Assembly (NCBI GenBank): GCA_031292465.1
Contig: JARLHB010000073.1
Coordinates: forward strand, 1 to 7,934
Source: Ignavibacteriaceae bacterium
GTDB taxonomy: Bacteria > Bacteroidota > Ignavibacteria > Ignavibacteriales > Ignavibacteriaceae
DNA length: 7,934 bases
Reading direction: 5' to 3'
In this document: one piece after another, positions 1-6,404 of the stretch
Numbering within the stretch: position 1 is the first letter of the stretch
Layout: the number at the start of each line of letters is the position of its first letter
Notes under the pieces: model-generated
Database searches by the model: none
What the model was told of the DNA's origin: nothing
What the model saw: the letters and a program-made list of their open reading frames with translations, nothing else
Made by a program: the position numbers and the translations under genes

Positions 1-687
1 GAATTCTTCTTCGGTTAAATTTAAAAGTTCTCCGGCTGTAACTAACAGATCTGAAATATCGTTTTTAAAATCGGGCATTTTGTCAAACAGCTTGTTTAAT
101 GTTTTAATGGTTTTTTCAAGTGCAATTACGGATATTTTTGCGCTGCCGTTCATATCATATTCTCTTATACTAATCATATCCTCATCATCGTCTTTAAGAA
201 TTTCTAATTTACTGCTGACCGCTCTTTTAATCTTTGCAGCTATTAACGGATAAAACCAGACAAAAGTTTCAAATTCTTCAAAAAAACTATTAAATATGGA
301 ATCCACTTTCCTTTTGCCTGCCAGCGCATAAAAATTATATCTCTCATCCATTTTTTTGATCAGGGAATAGGAATTAAGGAAAAAATCATCAGCTAATTTA
401 CTTAACGGGTATTTGTTAATTTCGGAGTTATCTTCCTTATCTTCATTGCTATTTTTATCAGATAAAGATTCCAGCAGTTCATCTTCCAATTCATCCGGGC
501 TTTCATTAAAGTTCATATTGAATATTTTTTCTATATCTAATGATTCTCCGGGCCTTAGTATTTCCTGTGTTACAATTTTAGATTCATTTGTAAATAAAAG
601 GCAATGTGAAGTGAATGTACATTTTTCACACCAGCGGTCGCAATAGTTATAAATACCGGCAATATATGATTTACTTTCTTCACTCAT
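1..687 (-). CDS. Conserved hypothetical protein with N-terminal four-cysteine cluster (3' end outside window)
   Basis: An ATG at 685-687 opens a frame that stays open for 229 codons to the left edge, so the C-terminus is missing. Function is unknown. The N-terminus carries C16, C20, C23 and C29 (CX3CX2CX5C) within an aromatic context, YCDRWCEKC. This is a likely zinc or iron-sulfur site and resembles hypothetical proteins I associate with Bacteroidota-like genomes. The first three cysteines have radical-SAM spacing, but nothing downstream looks like a SAM barrel. Residues 61-90 are a strongly acidic, probably disordered insert. The rest (about 95-229) is predicted helical, with a second acidic patch at 166-170. 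There is no signal peptide or membrane segment, so it is probably cytoplasmic. No clear ribosome binding site precedes the ATG. The gene lies 184 bases beyond the end of the lipoprotein gene, on the same strand. The reading frame is sound; the role is not known. Confidence 0.82.
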   Translation of the reverse strand, partial: MSEESKSYIAGIYNYCDRWCEKCTFTSHCLLFTNESKIVTQEILRPGESLDIEKIFNMNFNESPDELEDELLESLSDKNSNEDKEDNSEINKYPLSKLADDFFLNSYSLIKKMDERYNFYALAGKRKVDSIFNSFFEEFETFVWFYPLIAAKIKRAVSSKLEILKDDDEDMISIREYDMNGSAKISVIALEKTIKTLNKLFDKMPDFKNDISDLLVTAGELLNLTEEEF

Positions 688-784
688 TTCAATTAACTTC
701 AATCTCTATATAAAATCTAAAAAAGATCCGATACTAAAAAGGGAATTAGCTGCTTCAGGCTCCGGATACAAGAATTGAAAATAA

Positions 785-799
785 TCCCTACAAAAGGGA
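785..799 (-). terminator. Weak candidate terminator after the lipoprotein gene
   Basis: On the minus strand a 5-bp stem TCCCT/AGGGA with loop TTTGT is followed by the T-rich run TTATTTTC. It lies about 70 bases past the stop of the lipoprotein gene and upstream of the Cys-cluster gene. The stem is short, so this is only a candidate. An even weaker GGG-TTTT-CCC stem followed by TTTATTTT sits at about 852-865. Confidence 0.28.
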
Positions 800-871
800 G
801 AAGATACTTTTATTTACAAGCACTATATTAAACTATTTCTATCCACTAAAATAAAGGGAAAACCCAAAACG

Positions 872-2311
872 CTAATGGCTTTTTCCTTTAAGTGTTGTCT
901 TTGCCGAACCGTTCGGACCTGTTACGGAGATTACAATTGTAACAGGTTTTTCAACATTAGTTGTATCGTTTGAATCATATACTAAAAAGCTGAAATTTGT
1001 CCAATTCTTGCTTTGAGTATCCGGCAGGCTTACCTGGACATCTCCCTGAGATGCCACATCCGGCCCGTCAAGAGTAACATTAATAGCTGTTCCGCTGGAA
1101 AGCGGATTTAAATTCTGGTCACAAACTGAATAGCTAAAGCTCTGCGAACCACCGTTAGGAATATTAAAAGTTGTCGGAGTTACGTTAATTATTTGGGCAA
1201 TTCCTGAAAAAAGGACTAGTGTCTTTGTACTAATAGTATTCTTATTTTCATCTGCAGTAGTGGCAGTAATTGTAGCAAAACCGGCTCCATAGGTTGCATC
1301 AGCAGGTTGCGGAGCAGCCGATAATAATGAGACAGAACCAATGCCCTGGCTACTCGTATTTGCAGATCCGCCTATAATACCGCCGGTAGTTGTAAAATAG
1401 ACCGACGTTCCAGGCCTGGCAGGATTACCATACTTATCACCAACATAAGCGCTTATTGCATCTGTTAATCCATATATATTGTAACCCGGAAAATTAACCG
1501 CAGTGGGCGCTACACTGAAATGATTGTAATCGGGAAGGCCGCCAAATATTGAAAGTGCTACCGGCATAGAATAAATGGTTTTGCCGTTAGATGTAAAGAC
1601 AGCATAAATCTGAATGCTTCCCGCTATCGTACCGCTTGTAATATTAACTGAAGCTAACCCGGCACTATTTGTTTGCACCACACTCGGCGTCATTACTTCG
1701 CCGCCATTAGGCCTTGCTCCAAATGTAAAGTTAACAGATACGGAATGGTCTAAATCTATTGGATTCCCTGCTGAATCAACAACTACAAAGGTAAGAGTTG
1801 CAGTTTCTATCGAGCCGCTGCCCTTAACACCAATGCTTGTAACAGATTGTGAGTATAAATAAATGCTTACGGGATTACCTGATACCGTTGTGCCTGTAGA
1901 ATTTGAGGCAACTAACTTTATTGCAGAAACCGCATAATCCACACCAGACGTAACATAGATAGCAGTTGTATCCATTGTGTAGCCGGATTTTGAAACATAT
2001 ATAGTTAGGCTGGTGTTGGATGATGTTTCAATTGTGTCTGAAAACTTACCTTTAGAATCCGTAAGTAAAGAAATGTCTATTGATGAGCCGATGATTTGAA
2101 CAAGAGCGCTATCTATGGCAATACCTGTTGAACTGCTTATTACCTGACCGGTAATCACACTTTTTTTACCAGTTCCACTCCCGGAATTATTGGAAGAAGA
2201 AGTAGTAGAACTTACAACTTCATCACCTTGTTTACAGCTTTCAATAAAAACCATAACAAAGATTATTAGGGCTATGCTTAATAATAAAGAAATTTTCTTG
2301 TTTTTAGACAT
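872..2311 (-). CDS. Secreted lipoprotein with carboxypeptidase-regulatory-like and Ig-like (invasin-type) domains
   Basis: This 479-residue protein is predicted to be a cell-surface or periplasmic lipoprotein. A type II signal peptide covers residues 1-25: basic MSKNKK, a hydrophobic stretch at about 8-23, then lipobox I-E-S-C with the lipidated Cys at 26. Glu at -2 is unusual. Residues after the Cys read KQGDE, then a Ser/Thr/Gly-rich linker at 33-50. Residues about 52-134 resemble a carboxypeptidase-regulatory beta-sandwich (VITGQV...TDSKGKF...KSGY). Residues about 147-256 and 267-370 look like two Big-1/invasin-like Ig domains, each with the D-x-x-G-N-P strand (DSAGNP 179-184, DKYGNP 292-297) and a later 'T-x-x-x-G-x-x-x-V' strand. 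Residues about 374-476 form a further beta-rich domain. No catalytic motif is visible, so a structural or adhesive role is likely. It starts 130 bases after the sugar transferase gene and has its own promoter candidate, so it may be transcribed apart from the glycan operon. The start is fixed by the signal peptide. Confidence 0.9.
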   Translation of the reverse strand: MSKNKKISLLLSIALIIFVMVFIESCKQGDEVVSSTTSSSNNSGSGTGKKSVITGQVISSSTGIAIDSALVQIIGSSIDISLLTDSKGKFSDTIETSSNTSLTIYVSKSGYTMDTTAIYVTSGVDYAVSAIKLVASNSTGTTVSGNPVSIYLYSQSVTSIGVKGSGSIETATLTFVVVDSAGNPIDLDHSVSVNFTFGARPNGGEVMTPSVVQTNSAGLASVNITSGTIAGSIQIYAVFTSNGKTIYSMPVALSIFGGLPDYNHFSVAPTAVNFPGYNIYGLTDAISAYVGDKYGNPARPGTSVYFTTTGGIIGGSANTSSQGIGSVSLLSAAPQPADATYGAGFATITATTADENKNTISTKTLVLFSGIAQIINVTPTTFNIPNGGSQSFSYSVCDQNLNPLSSGTAINVTLDGPDVASQGDVQVSLPDTQSKNWTNFSFLVYDSNDTTNVEKPVTIVISVTGPNGSAKTTLKGKSH

Positions 2312-2352
2312 GATTACGGCCTGCCATTAAAATTTACTGCAATTCTTAAGTT

Positions 2353-2381
2353 AAATTACTTTGTGCTCAATATAATGTCAA
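2353..2381 (-). promoter_or_regulatory. Candidate sigma70-like promoter for the lipoprotein gene
   Basis: On the minus strand a perfect TTGACA (2376-2381) is followed after exactly 17 bases by TAATTT (2353-2358), which matches TATAAT at only three positions. It would start transcription near 2346, giving a leader of about 35 bases before the ATG at 2311. The -35 match and the spacing are good. The -10 is weak, and Bacteroidota housekeeping promoters usually look different, so confidence is limited. Confidence 0.35.
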
Positions 2382-2413
2382 GTATTTAACCCTGACGGCA
2401 TTAGAACTATAAG

Positions 2414-2443
2414 AATATTATCGGGAAAAAGGCCCGGAATATT
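2414..2443 (-). terminator. Imperfect hairpin overlapping the sugar transferase stop codon
   Basis: An outer self-complementary pair AATATT (2414-2419 with 2438-2443) encloses an inner stem CGGG/CCCG (2422-2425 with 2433-2436). The loop is seven bases and there is a small internal mismatch. The 5' arm on the minus strand overlaps the TAA stop at 2442-2444. No T-run follows the hairpin; the T-rich stretch lies in the loop instead. It could end transcription of the glycan operon or protect its 3' end, but it is not a canonical intrinsic terminator. Confidence 0.33.
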
Positions 2444-3842
2444 AGATTCCTTTGGTATCTGCTTTAATCATCTGCCAAATTGTGGTCAAAATAATCTGAA
2501 CATCAAGCCAAACCGACCAGTTCTCAATATACCATAGGTCATACTCAATTCGTTTTATTGTGCGGATTTTATTTTCCTCATAATCGGCAACATCACCCCT
2601 TAGCCCGTGTATCTGCGCCCATCCTGTAATACCCGGTTTAACCCAGCTTCTTAACTTTATATCGTCAACCATTTCTTTATATATCTCATTATAGGCAATG
2701 GCATGAGGCCTTGGGCCCACAATAGACATTTCACCTCTAAGTACATTTATTAACTGCGGAAGCTCATCTATATTTGATTTTCTTAAAAACGTACCTACCC
2801 GCGTTATCCTTGAATCGCCTTCAATTGCGGGCTGATATTTTTCCGTACTTTTATTGCCGGTATGCATAGTGCGGAATTTGTAGCATTTAAATATTTTATT
2901 ATCCGCACCAATCCTGTCCTGTATAAAGAACAAACGGCCGGGAGAAGTGATTTTGTTTATAACAAATAATACAGGTATAAGCCATGAAAGTGTAAAAAGG
3001 CTTATTAATAATGACAGTATTATATCCATTGAACGCTTTATAAATCTCCAGTGAATTTCTGCAAGAGGTTCGCTTCTTACAGTAATAATCGGGAAATTTC
3101 CCATCATGCTAATTTGGAATTTCTTCGACAGAAACTGGAAATAATCCGGTATTATATGAACTCTTACAGCATGTTTATTGCATGTGTTTATTATTTGTTC
3201 CAGCTTATTAGCGGCATACATGGGAAGAGCTATCACCACTTCTTCAATATTAAAATCATTAAGTATTTTATCAAGTTCGCTTATCTTGCCGAGTATTTTT
3301 GTTTTATCTGCTTCGGCATTATCATCAAGAAAGCCAATCAGGTTATAACCGAAATCAGCATGATTGTTCATCATTTGAAAAAAATTTTCCCCAAGCTCCC
3401 CGGCGCCTATAATAAGAACGTTCCTATCATGCTTACTGTTTCTTTTAATTTTGAGAAGTACATATTTAACCGACTGCTGGCGTATGCTTATTAACACCAA
3501 CAGCAAAGCAGTATAAAGGGTAATAAAATTTCTGGTGAATAAATCTTCTTTAACAAGAAAGATAAACAGCACAGTAACTATTACCTGTACAATTACACTC
3601 TTGATAATTTTAATAAACTGATATGAGAATGTTCTTGTATTAAAATCTTCGTAAAAATTGGTTACATTGGAAAAGAAATACCACACAAAGTTTAACCCGG
3701 TCATCAAAACAAACATGTAATTTCTTTGAAGAAGGGTTGAAAACGACTGCGCAATTATAGCTGAAGCAATAAAAGAAAGATTTATGATCCCTAAATCTAA
3801 AAACAGCCTTAAATAATATGTGGATTTTTTACCGGTTATCAT
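2442..3842 (-). CDS. Polyprenyl-phosphate hexose-1-phosphate transferase, WcaJ/EPS_sugtrans family (initiating enzyme)
   Basis: This 466-residue membrane enzyme should transfer a sugar 1-phosphate from a UDP-sugar to undecaprenyl phosphate, the first step of exopolysaccharide, capsule or O-antigen repeat-unit assembly. About four membrane segments lie in residues 11-121. A Rossmann-like domain follows, with GAGELG at 146-151, typical of the long WcaJ/WbaP-like forms. KRSMDIILSLL at 269-279 opens the re-entrant membrane helix. The C-terminal catalytic domain shows QDRIG (308-312), YKFRTM (321-326), the dyad D359-E360 in DELPQ, EMSIVGPRP (371-379) and KPGITGWAQI (402-411). The dyad corresponds to the catalytic Asp-Glu of the PglC/WbaP family. 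Length is normal and all key residues are present. Whether the donor is UDP-glucose, UDP-galactose or another sugar cannot be read from sequence. The ATG lies 19 bases past the GT4 stop, so the genes are probably co-transcribed. No ribosome binding site is visible. Confidence 0.96.
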   Translation of the reverse strand: MITGKKSTYYLRLFLDLGIINLSFIASAIIAQSFSTLLQRNYMFVLMTGLNFVWYFFSNVTNFYEDFNTRTFSYQFIKIIKSVIVQVIVTVLFIFLVKEDLFTRNFITLYTALLLVLISIRQQSVKYVLLKIKRNSKHDRNVLIIGAGELGENFFQMMNNHADFGYNLIGFLDDNAEADKTKILGKISELDKILNDFNIEEVVIALPMYAANKLEQIINTCNKHAVRVHIIPDYFQFLSKKFQISMMGNFPIITVRSEPLAEIHWRFIKRSMDIILSLLISLFTLSWLIPVLFVINKITSPGRLFFIQDRIGADNKIFKCYKFRTMHTGNKSTEKYQPAIEGDSRITRVGTFLRKSNIDELPQLINVLRGEMSIVGPRPHAIAYNEIYKEMVDDIKLRSWVKPGITGWAQIHGLRGDVADYEENKIRTIKRIEYDLWYIENWSVWLDVQIILTTIWQMIKADTKGI

Positions 3843-3861
3843 TCAGATTAAAATAAATAAG

Positions 3862-4980
3862 CTACTTATTAAAGAAATCATTGCATTTTTCACTGACAAA
3901 GGATTTGATTTTTTCTTCAAATACTTTCCTGTCGAATTGCTTTGCATATTCGCTTAACAGCACGGGTTTAAAAGTATCCTGATTTTTCTCAAATCTTTCT
4001 ACAGCTTCTTTAATTGAATCAGGCTCCTGTTTATCAAACAGAATCCCTGTCTTGCCGTCTAAAATTGTTTCGGATACGCCGCCTTTGTTGAAAGCAATAA
4101 CCGGGGTACCGCAGGCAAGGGCTTCTACCACCATTATTCCAAAGTCCTCATCCGCCGCAAAGACAAAAGCCTTAGCTTTTTGCATATACTCCATAAGCTT
4201 TTGATGCGGCTGGTAACCAAGGAATTCAATATTAGCAGATGCCTTCGACTTAATTTTATCTTCTTCACTGCCTTCGCCTATAACCAATAACCGTTTATCA
4301 GGCATCTTAGAGAATGCCTCCACTATCAGGTCAATTCTTTTGTAAGGAACAAAGCGTGAGGCTGCTAAATAATAATTATCCTTTTGGGTTTGAACCGGAA
4401 AATTTATTGTATCTACGGGAGGATAAATTACCTCTGCATCGCGCCTGTAAGTTTTCTTTATCCTGCCGGCAATATACTTTGAGTTTGCTATAAAATAGTC
4501 AACCCTGTTTGCAGCGCCGGCATCCCATATTCTTATATAATGCAAGATTGCTTTGGCAATTGTGCCTTTTAATCCGGTAGAAAGCCCGCTTTCTTTTAAA
4601 TACTGATGGGTTAAATCCCATGCATATCTTATCGGTGTATGGCAGTAACTTATATGCAGCTGGTTTGAGCTTGTAAGTACGCCTTTGGCAACTGCATGGG
4701 AGCTTGAAATTATTAAATCATATTTTGATAAATCAAACTGCTCAATTGCATAAGGAAAGAGCGCCAAATATTTCCGGTGGTTTTTCCTGGCAGAACGCCA
4801 ATTTTGCAAAAAAGATGTTACCGGTATTTTATCCTTCAATATTCTTTTCCGGTCTTCAGCCGATAAAAAATCAACAAGCGTATAAACGTCAGCATCAGGC
4901 CAGATATTTGTAAAAGATTCCACGCATCTTTCGGAACCGGCATAAGTAACAAGCCAGTCATGTACAATAGCAATTTTCAA
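3862..4980 (-). CDS. Glycosyltransferase family 4, WbaZ-like (TTG start)
   Basis: This 372-residue GT-B fold enzyme probably adds a hexose, mannose in characterised WbaZ-type relatives, to a lipid-linked oligosaccharide at the cytoplasmic membrane face. The N-terminus MKIAIVHDWL and the segment YCHTPIRYAWD (112-122) are typical of the WbaZ-like GT4 subgroup. NSKYIAGRI (166-174) and YPPVD (186-190) mark the domain junction. SRFVPYKRID (208-217) carries the phosphate-binding Lys/Arg, and the EX7E motif is E278 and E286. Length is usual and no key residue is lost. The start codon is TTG. An in-frame TAA only two codons upstream (4984-4986) rules out an earlier start, and the family N-terminus begins exactly here. 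The region before the start is A-rich, with no Shine-Dalgarno. It lies between the GT9 gene (73 bases upstream) and the sugar-1-phosphate transferase gene (19 bases downstream). Acceptor and donor are not known. Confidence 0.95.
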   Translation of the reverse strand: MKIAIVHDWLVTYAGSERCVESFTNIWPDADVYTLVDFLSAEDRKRILKDKIPVTSFLQNWRSARKNHRKYLALFPYAIEQFDLSKYDLIISSSHAVAKGVLTSSNQLHISYCHTPIRYAWDLTHQYLKESGLSTGLKGTIAKAILHYIRIWDAGAANRVDYFIANSKYIAGRIKKTYRRDAEVIYPPVDTINFPVQTQKDNYYLAASRFVPYKRIDLIVEAFSKMPDKRLLVIGEGSEEDKIKSKASANIEFLGYQPHQKLMEYMQKAKAFVFAADEDFGIMVVEALACGTPVIAFNKGGVSETILDGKTGILFDKQEPDSIKEAVERFEKNQDTFKPVLLSEYAKQFDRKVFEEKIKSFVSEKCNDFFNK

Positions 4981-5038
4981 TTTTTATTTTTAGTTATGTG
5001 ATTTTATTAATTTATATGAAACATATGTAAGTTAAGTT

Positions 5039-5046
5039 CAAATATA
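5039..5046 (-). promoter_or_regulatory. TAnnTTTG motif before the GT4 gene (possible Bacteroidota -7 element)
   Basis: TATATTTG fits the Bacteroidota -7 consensus TAnnTTTG and lies about 58 bases before the TTG start, just past the GT9 stop. No convincing -33 TTTG is found 19-21 bases upstream. In DNA this AT-rich several such motifs are expected by chance, so this is a weak candidate for an internal operon promoter. Confidence 0.18.
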
Positions 5047-5053
5047 AGATAAT

Positions 5054-6082
5054 TTACCTGATATAATCAGTTATCTTTTCCAGTACCATTTCAACCGGTA
5101 TGTTTTTCATACATATATTATTTGTGCAATCTGCAAATGATTTTCCATCATAGCATGGCGAGCAGGGCAGTTCCGCGCCTTTCCATATCCAGTCAATTCC
5201 CTTTTCCTTACCGGTTAATATCAGCGGATTTACCGGGCCGAACAATATAAGAGCTCTTATGGTTGAAAGCTTGGCAAGGTGGAATAACCCGGTATCATGG
5301 GCTATTAACATATCGCACTGATTATAAAGATAGATTATATCCAATAGCGATGTAGCCCCGATTAAGTTAATAACCGGCAGGCCTTTAAAGTATTCGTACA
5401 TAGGCGCGTCATCTTTAGAGCCCGCTAAAATTACAGAACAGCCGGGATATCTTGTAATAAGCTTTTCTGTTAAAGAGCGGTAGTACTCAACAGACCATCG
5501 TCTTTGGAGTCCGCCATTTATTAAATTCTGTGCACCGCCCGGTGTTATTACAAAGCGCGGTCGCCCGGTATTCCCGATAAGATTATCAATATAAATATTT
5601 TGCGGCAGCTTAATTTCAGGAAGTACCGGCTCTGTTTGCTGCCAGTCGTCTTTTCCATTAATTAGCTTTGTATATTCGACGGCATAATACCTTCCGTTTA
5701 CTATCTCATTCAATCTGTTTTTAGAACTGAAGCTCCTGAATTCCTTTTTAAATGCAGTCAACGCCAATAAGCCATAACCTTTATGACGGTAAGCATTAAT
5801 AACTATGTCAAACCGCCTGCCTAAAAGCTGAAGCCAGATTTTACTTATTACATCAAGGCGGGATAGCAGATTCCCTTTCAACAAGCCTGCATCATCTATA
5901 ACTATAACTTCATTTATTCTCTCAAAGCTTTTTATAAGCGGGGCAATTATTTTTCCGCATATCCAGGTTATTTTCGCACCGGGATAAGTTTTGTCTATCT
6001 CCTTAAGCATGGAAAGCGCCATAACCGCATCCCCTATTGCGCCTATCTTAATTATAAGTATCTTTTTAATGTCCGCACTCAT
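5054..6082 (-). CDS. Glycosyltransferase family 9 (heptosyltransferase-like)
   Basis: This 342-residue enzyme is of the ADP-heptose:LPS heptosyltransferase family, a GT-B fold. It would act at the cytoplasmic membrane on a lipopolysaccharide core or other lipid-linked glycan. The N-terminal ILIIKIGAIGDAV (8-20) carries the family G-x-x-G-D with catalytic Asp18. The second half shows TPGGAQN (180-186), RRWSVEYY (194-201), LAGSKDD (219-225), AHDTGLFHLA (261-270; Asp263 and Thr264 match the usual S/T-D-S/T-G donor site) and LFGPVNP (280-286). The C-terminus has C307, C310, C319 and C324, a pattern seen in many GT9 members whose role I do not know. Length is normal. It is first in the probable operon, with 73 bases to the GT4 gene. 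The ATG lacks a ribosome binding site, and a start closer to the KILIIKIG strand is not available. The sugar need not be heptose; GT9 enzymes also occur in exopolysaccharide loci. Confidence 0.93.
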   Translation of the reverse strand: MSADIKKILIIKIGAIGDAVMALSMLKEIDKTYPGAKITWICGKIIAPLIKSFERINEVIVIDDAGLLKGNLLSRLDVISKIWLQLLGRRFDIVINAYRHKGYGLLALTAFKKEFRSFSSKNRLNEIVNGRYYAVEYTKLINGKDDWQQTEPVLPEIKLPQNIYIDNLIGNTGRPRFVITPGGAQNLINGGLQRRWSVEYYRSLTEKLITRYPGCSVILAGSKDDAPMYEYFKGLPVINLIGATSLLDIIYLYNQCDMLIAHDTGLFHLAKLSTIRALILFGPVNPLILTGKEKGIDWIWKGAELPCSPCYDGKSFADCTNNICMKNIPVEMVLEKITDYIR

Positions 6083-6119
6083 GGTTATGAATAATAACTA
6101 AATATATTATCTTTACTTA

Positions 6120-6127
6120 CAAATTTA
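6120..6127 (-). promoter_or_regulatory. TAnnTTTG motif before the GT9 gene (possible Bacteroidota -7 element)
   Basis: TAAATTTG on the minus strand fits TAnnTTTG and would give a leader of about 30 bases before the ATG at 6082. No matching -33 element is visible at the usual distance. Its position at the head of the three-gene operon makes it the more credible of the two such motifs reported here. Confidence 0.28.
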
Positions 6128-6216
6128 TAACATTTTGGATTGAATAAAATAACCTGTTGCTGAATTAAAATAGGACAAAAAGAATTTTAGTTTATTAAAT
6201 AATTGCCAATATTAAA

Positions 6217-6295
6217 ACCACCCCCCGGCTAAAGCCGTTCCCCTCCTTGCTAAGGAGGGGATTATCCCAAAGGGATGCCTATGGCAAGGTGAGGT
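6217..6295. repeat. Cluster of four consecutive palindromes (REP/MITE-like element)
   Basis: A GC-richer island of about 79 bases sits in AT-rich intergenic DNA and is built of four adjacent inverted repeats. These are CGGC/GCCG with loop TAAA (6226-6237), a perfect 9-bp CCCCTCCTT/AAGGAGGGG with loop GCT (6240-6260), ATCCC/GGGAT with loop AAA (6264-6276), and TGCC/GGCA with loop TAT (6276-6286). ACCACC at the left end (6217-6222) is partly matched by GGTGAGGT at the right end (6288-6295). The composition differs sharply from its surroundings. It resembles the short dispersed palindromic repeats I recall from Bacteroidota/Chlorobi genomes. One copy only is present in the window, so the repeat status is an inference. 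Confidence 0.55.
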
Positions 6296-6404
6296 CGATG
6301 TACGCAATTACTTATAATACCCTGATATCCCGTTTTAATTTACACAATTGTTTAGCTGAATATTTTCCCGTTTTATCTTATTTCTTAAAAGCATTAATTC
6401 TTCA

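Larger units (their letters stand above)
6083..6404. other. Divergent intergenic region between the GT9 and GT2 genes
   Basis: These 322 bases separate two divergent start codons, so promoters for both directions must lie here or nearby. The parts I can describe are the TAnnTTTG motif at 6120-6127, the palindrome cluster at about 6217-6295, and a TATAAT at 6313-6318 on the plus strand. The TATAAT has no good -35 at 16-18 bases and lies about 87 bases before the GT2 start. Flanking DNA is very AT-rich. I see no convincing ORF or RNA gene. Confidence 0.6.

Noticed and set aside
1..6. GAATTC exactly at the window start as a cloning junction
   Set aside because: An EcoRI-like hexamer also occurs near 6490; coincidence is as likely and the reading frame is continuous across it.
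46..108. Radical-SAM enzyme for the left-edge gene because of CX3CX2C
   Set aside because: A fourth Cys follows five residues later, and the rest of the visible protein is acidic and helical without barrel-type strands or other SAM motifs.
413..646. Plus-strand open frame of 77 codons, Ser/Leu-rich
   Set aside because: It lies antisense within the Cys-cluster gene; its Ser-rich composition mirrors the acidic codons of that gene.
1614..1862. Plus-strand open frame of 82 codons
   Set aside because: Antisense shadow inside the lipoprotein gene, no recognisable protein features.
3051..3494. Plus-strand open frame of 147 codons
   Set aside because: Antisense to the Rossmann and linker region of the sugar-1-phosphate transferase, whose motifs are intact; the antisense product is Ile/Phe/Tyr-rich with no domain pattern.
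4704..4913. Plus-strand open frame of 69 codons
   Set aside because: Antisense shadow of the GT4 N-terminal domain.
6240..6260. Perfect 9-bp hairpin as a rho-independent terminator
   Set aside because: It lies between two divergent start codons, no T-run follows on either strand, and it is part of a larger palindrome cluster.
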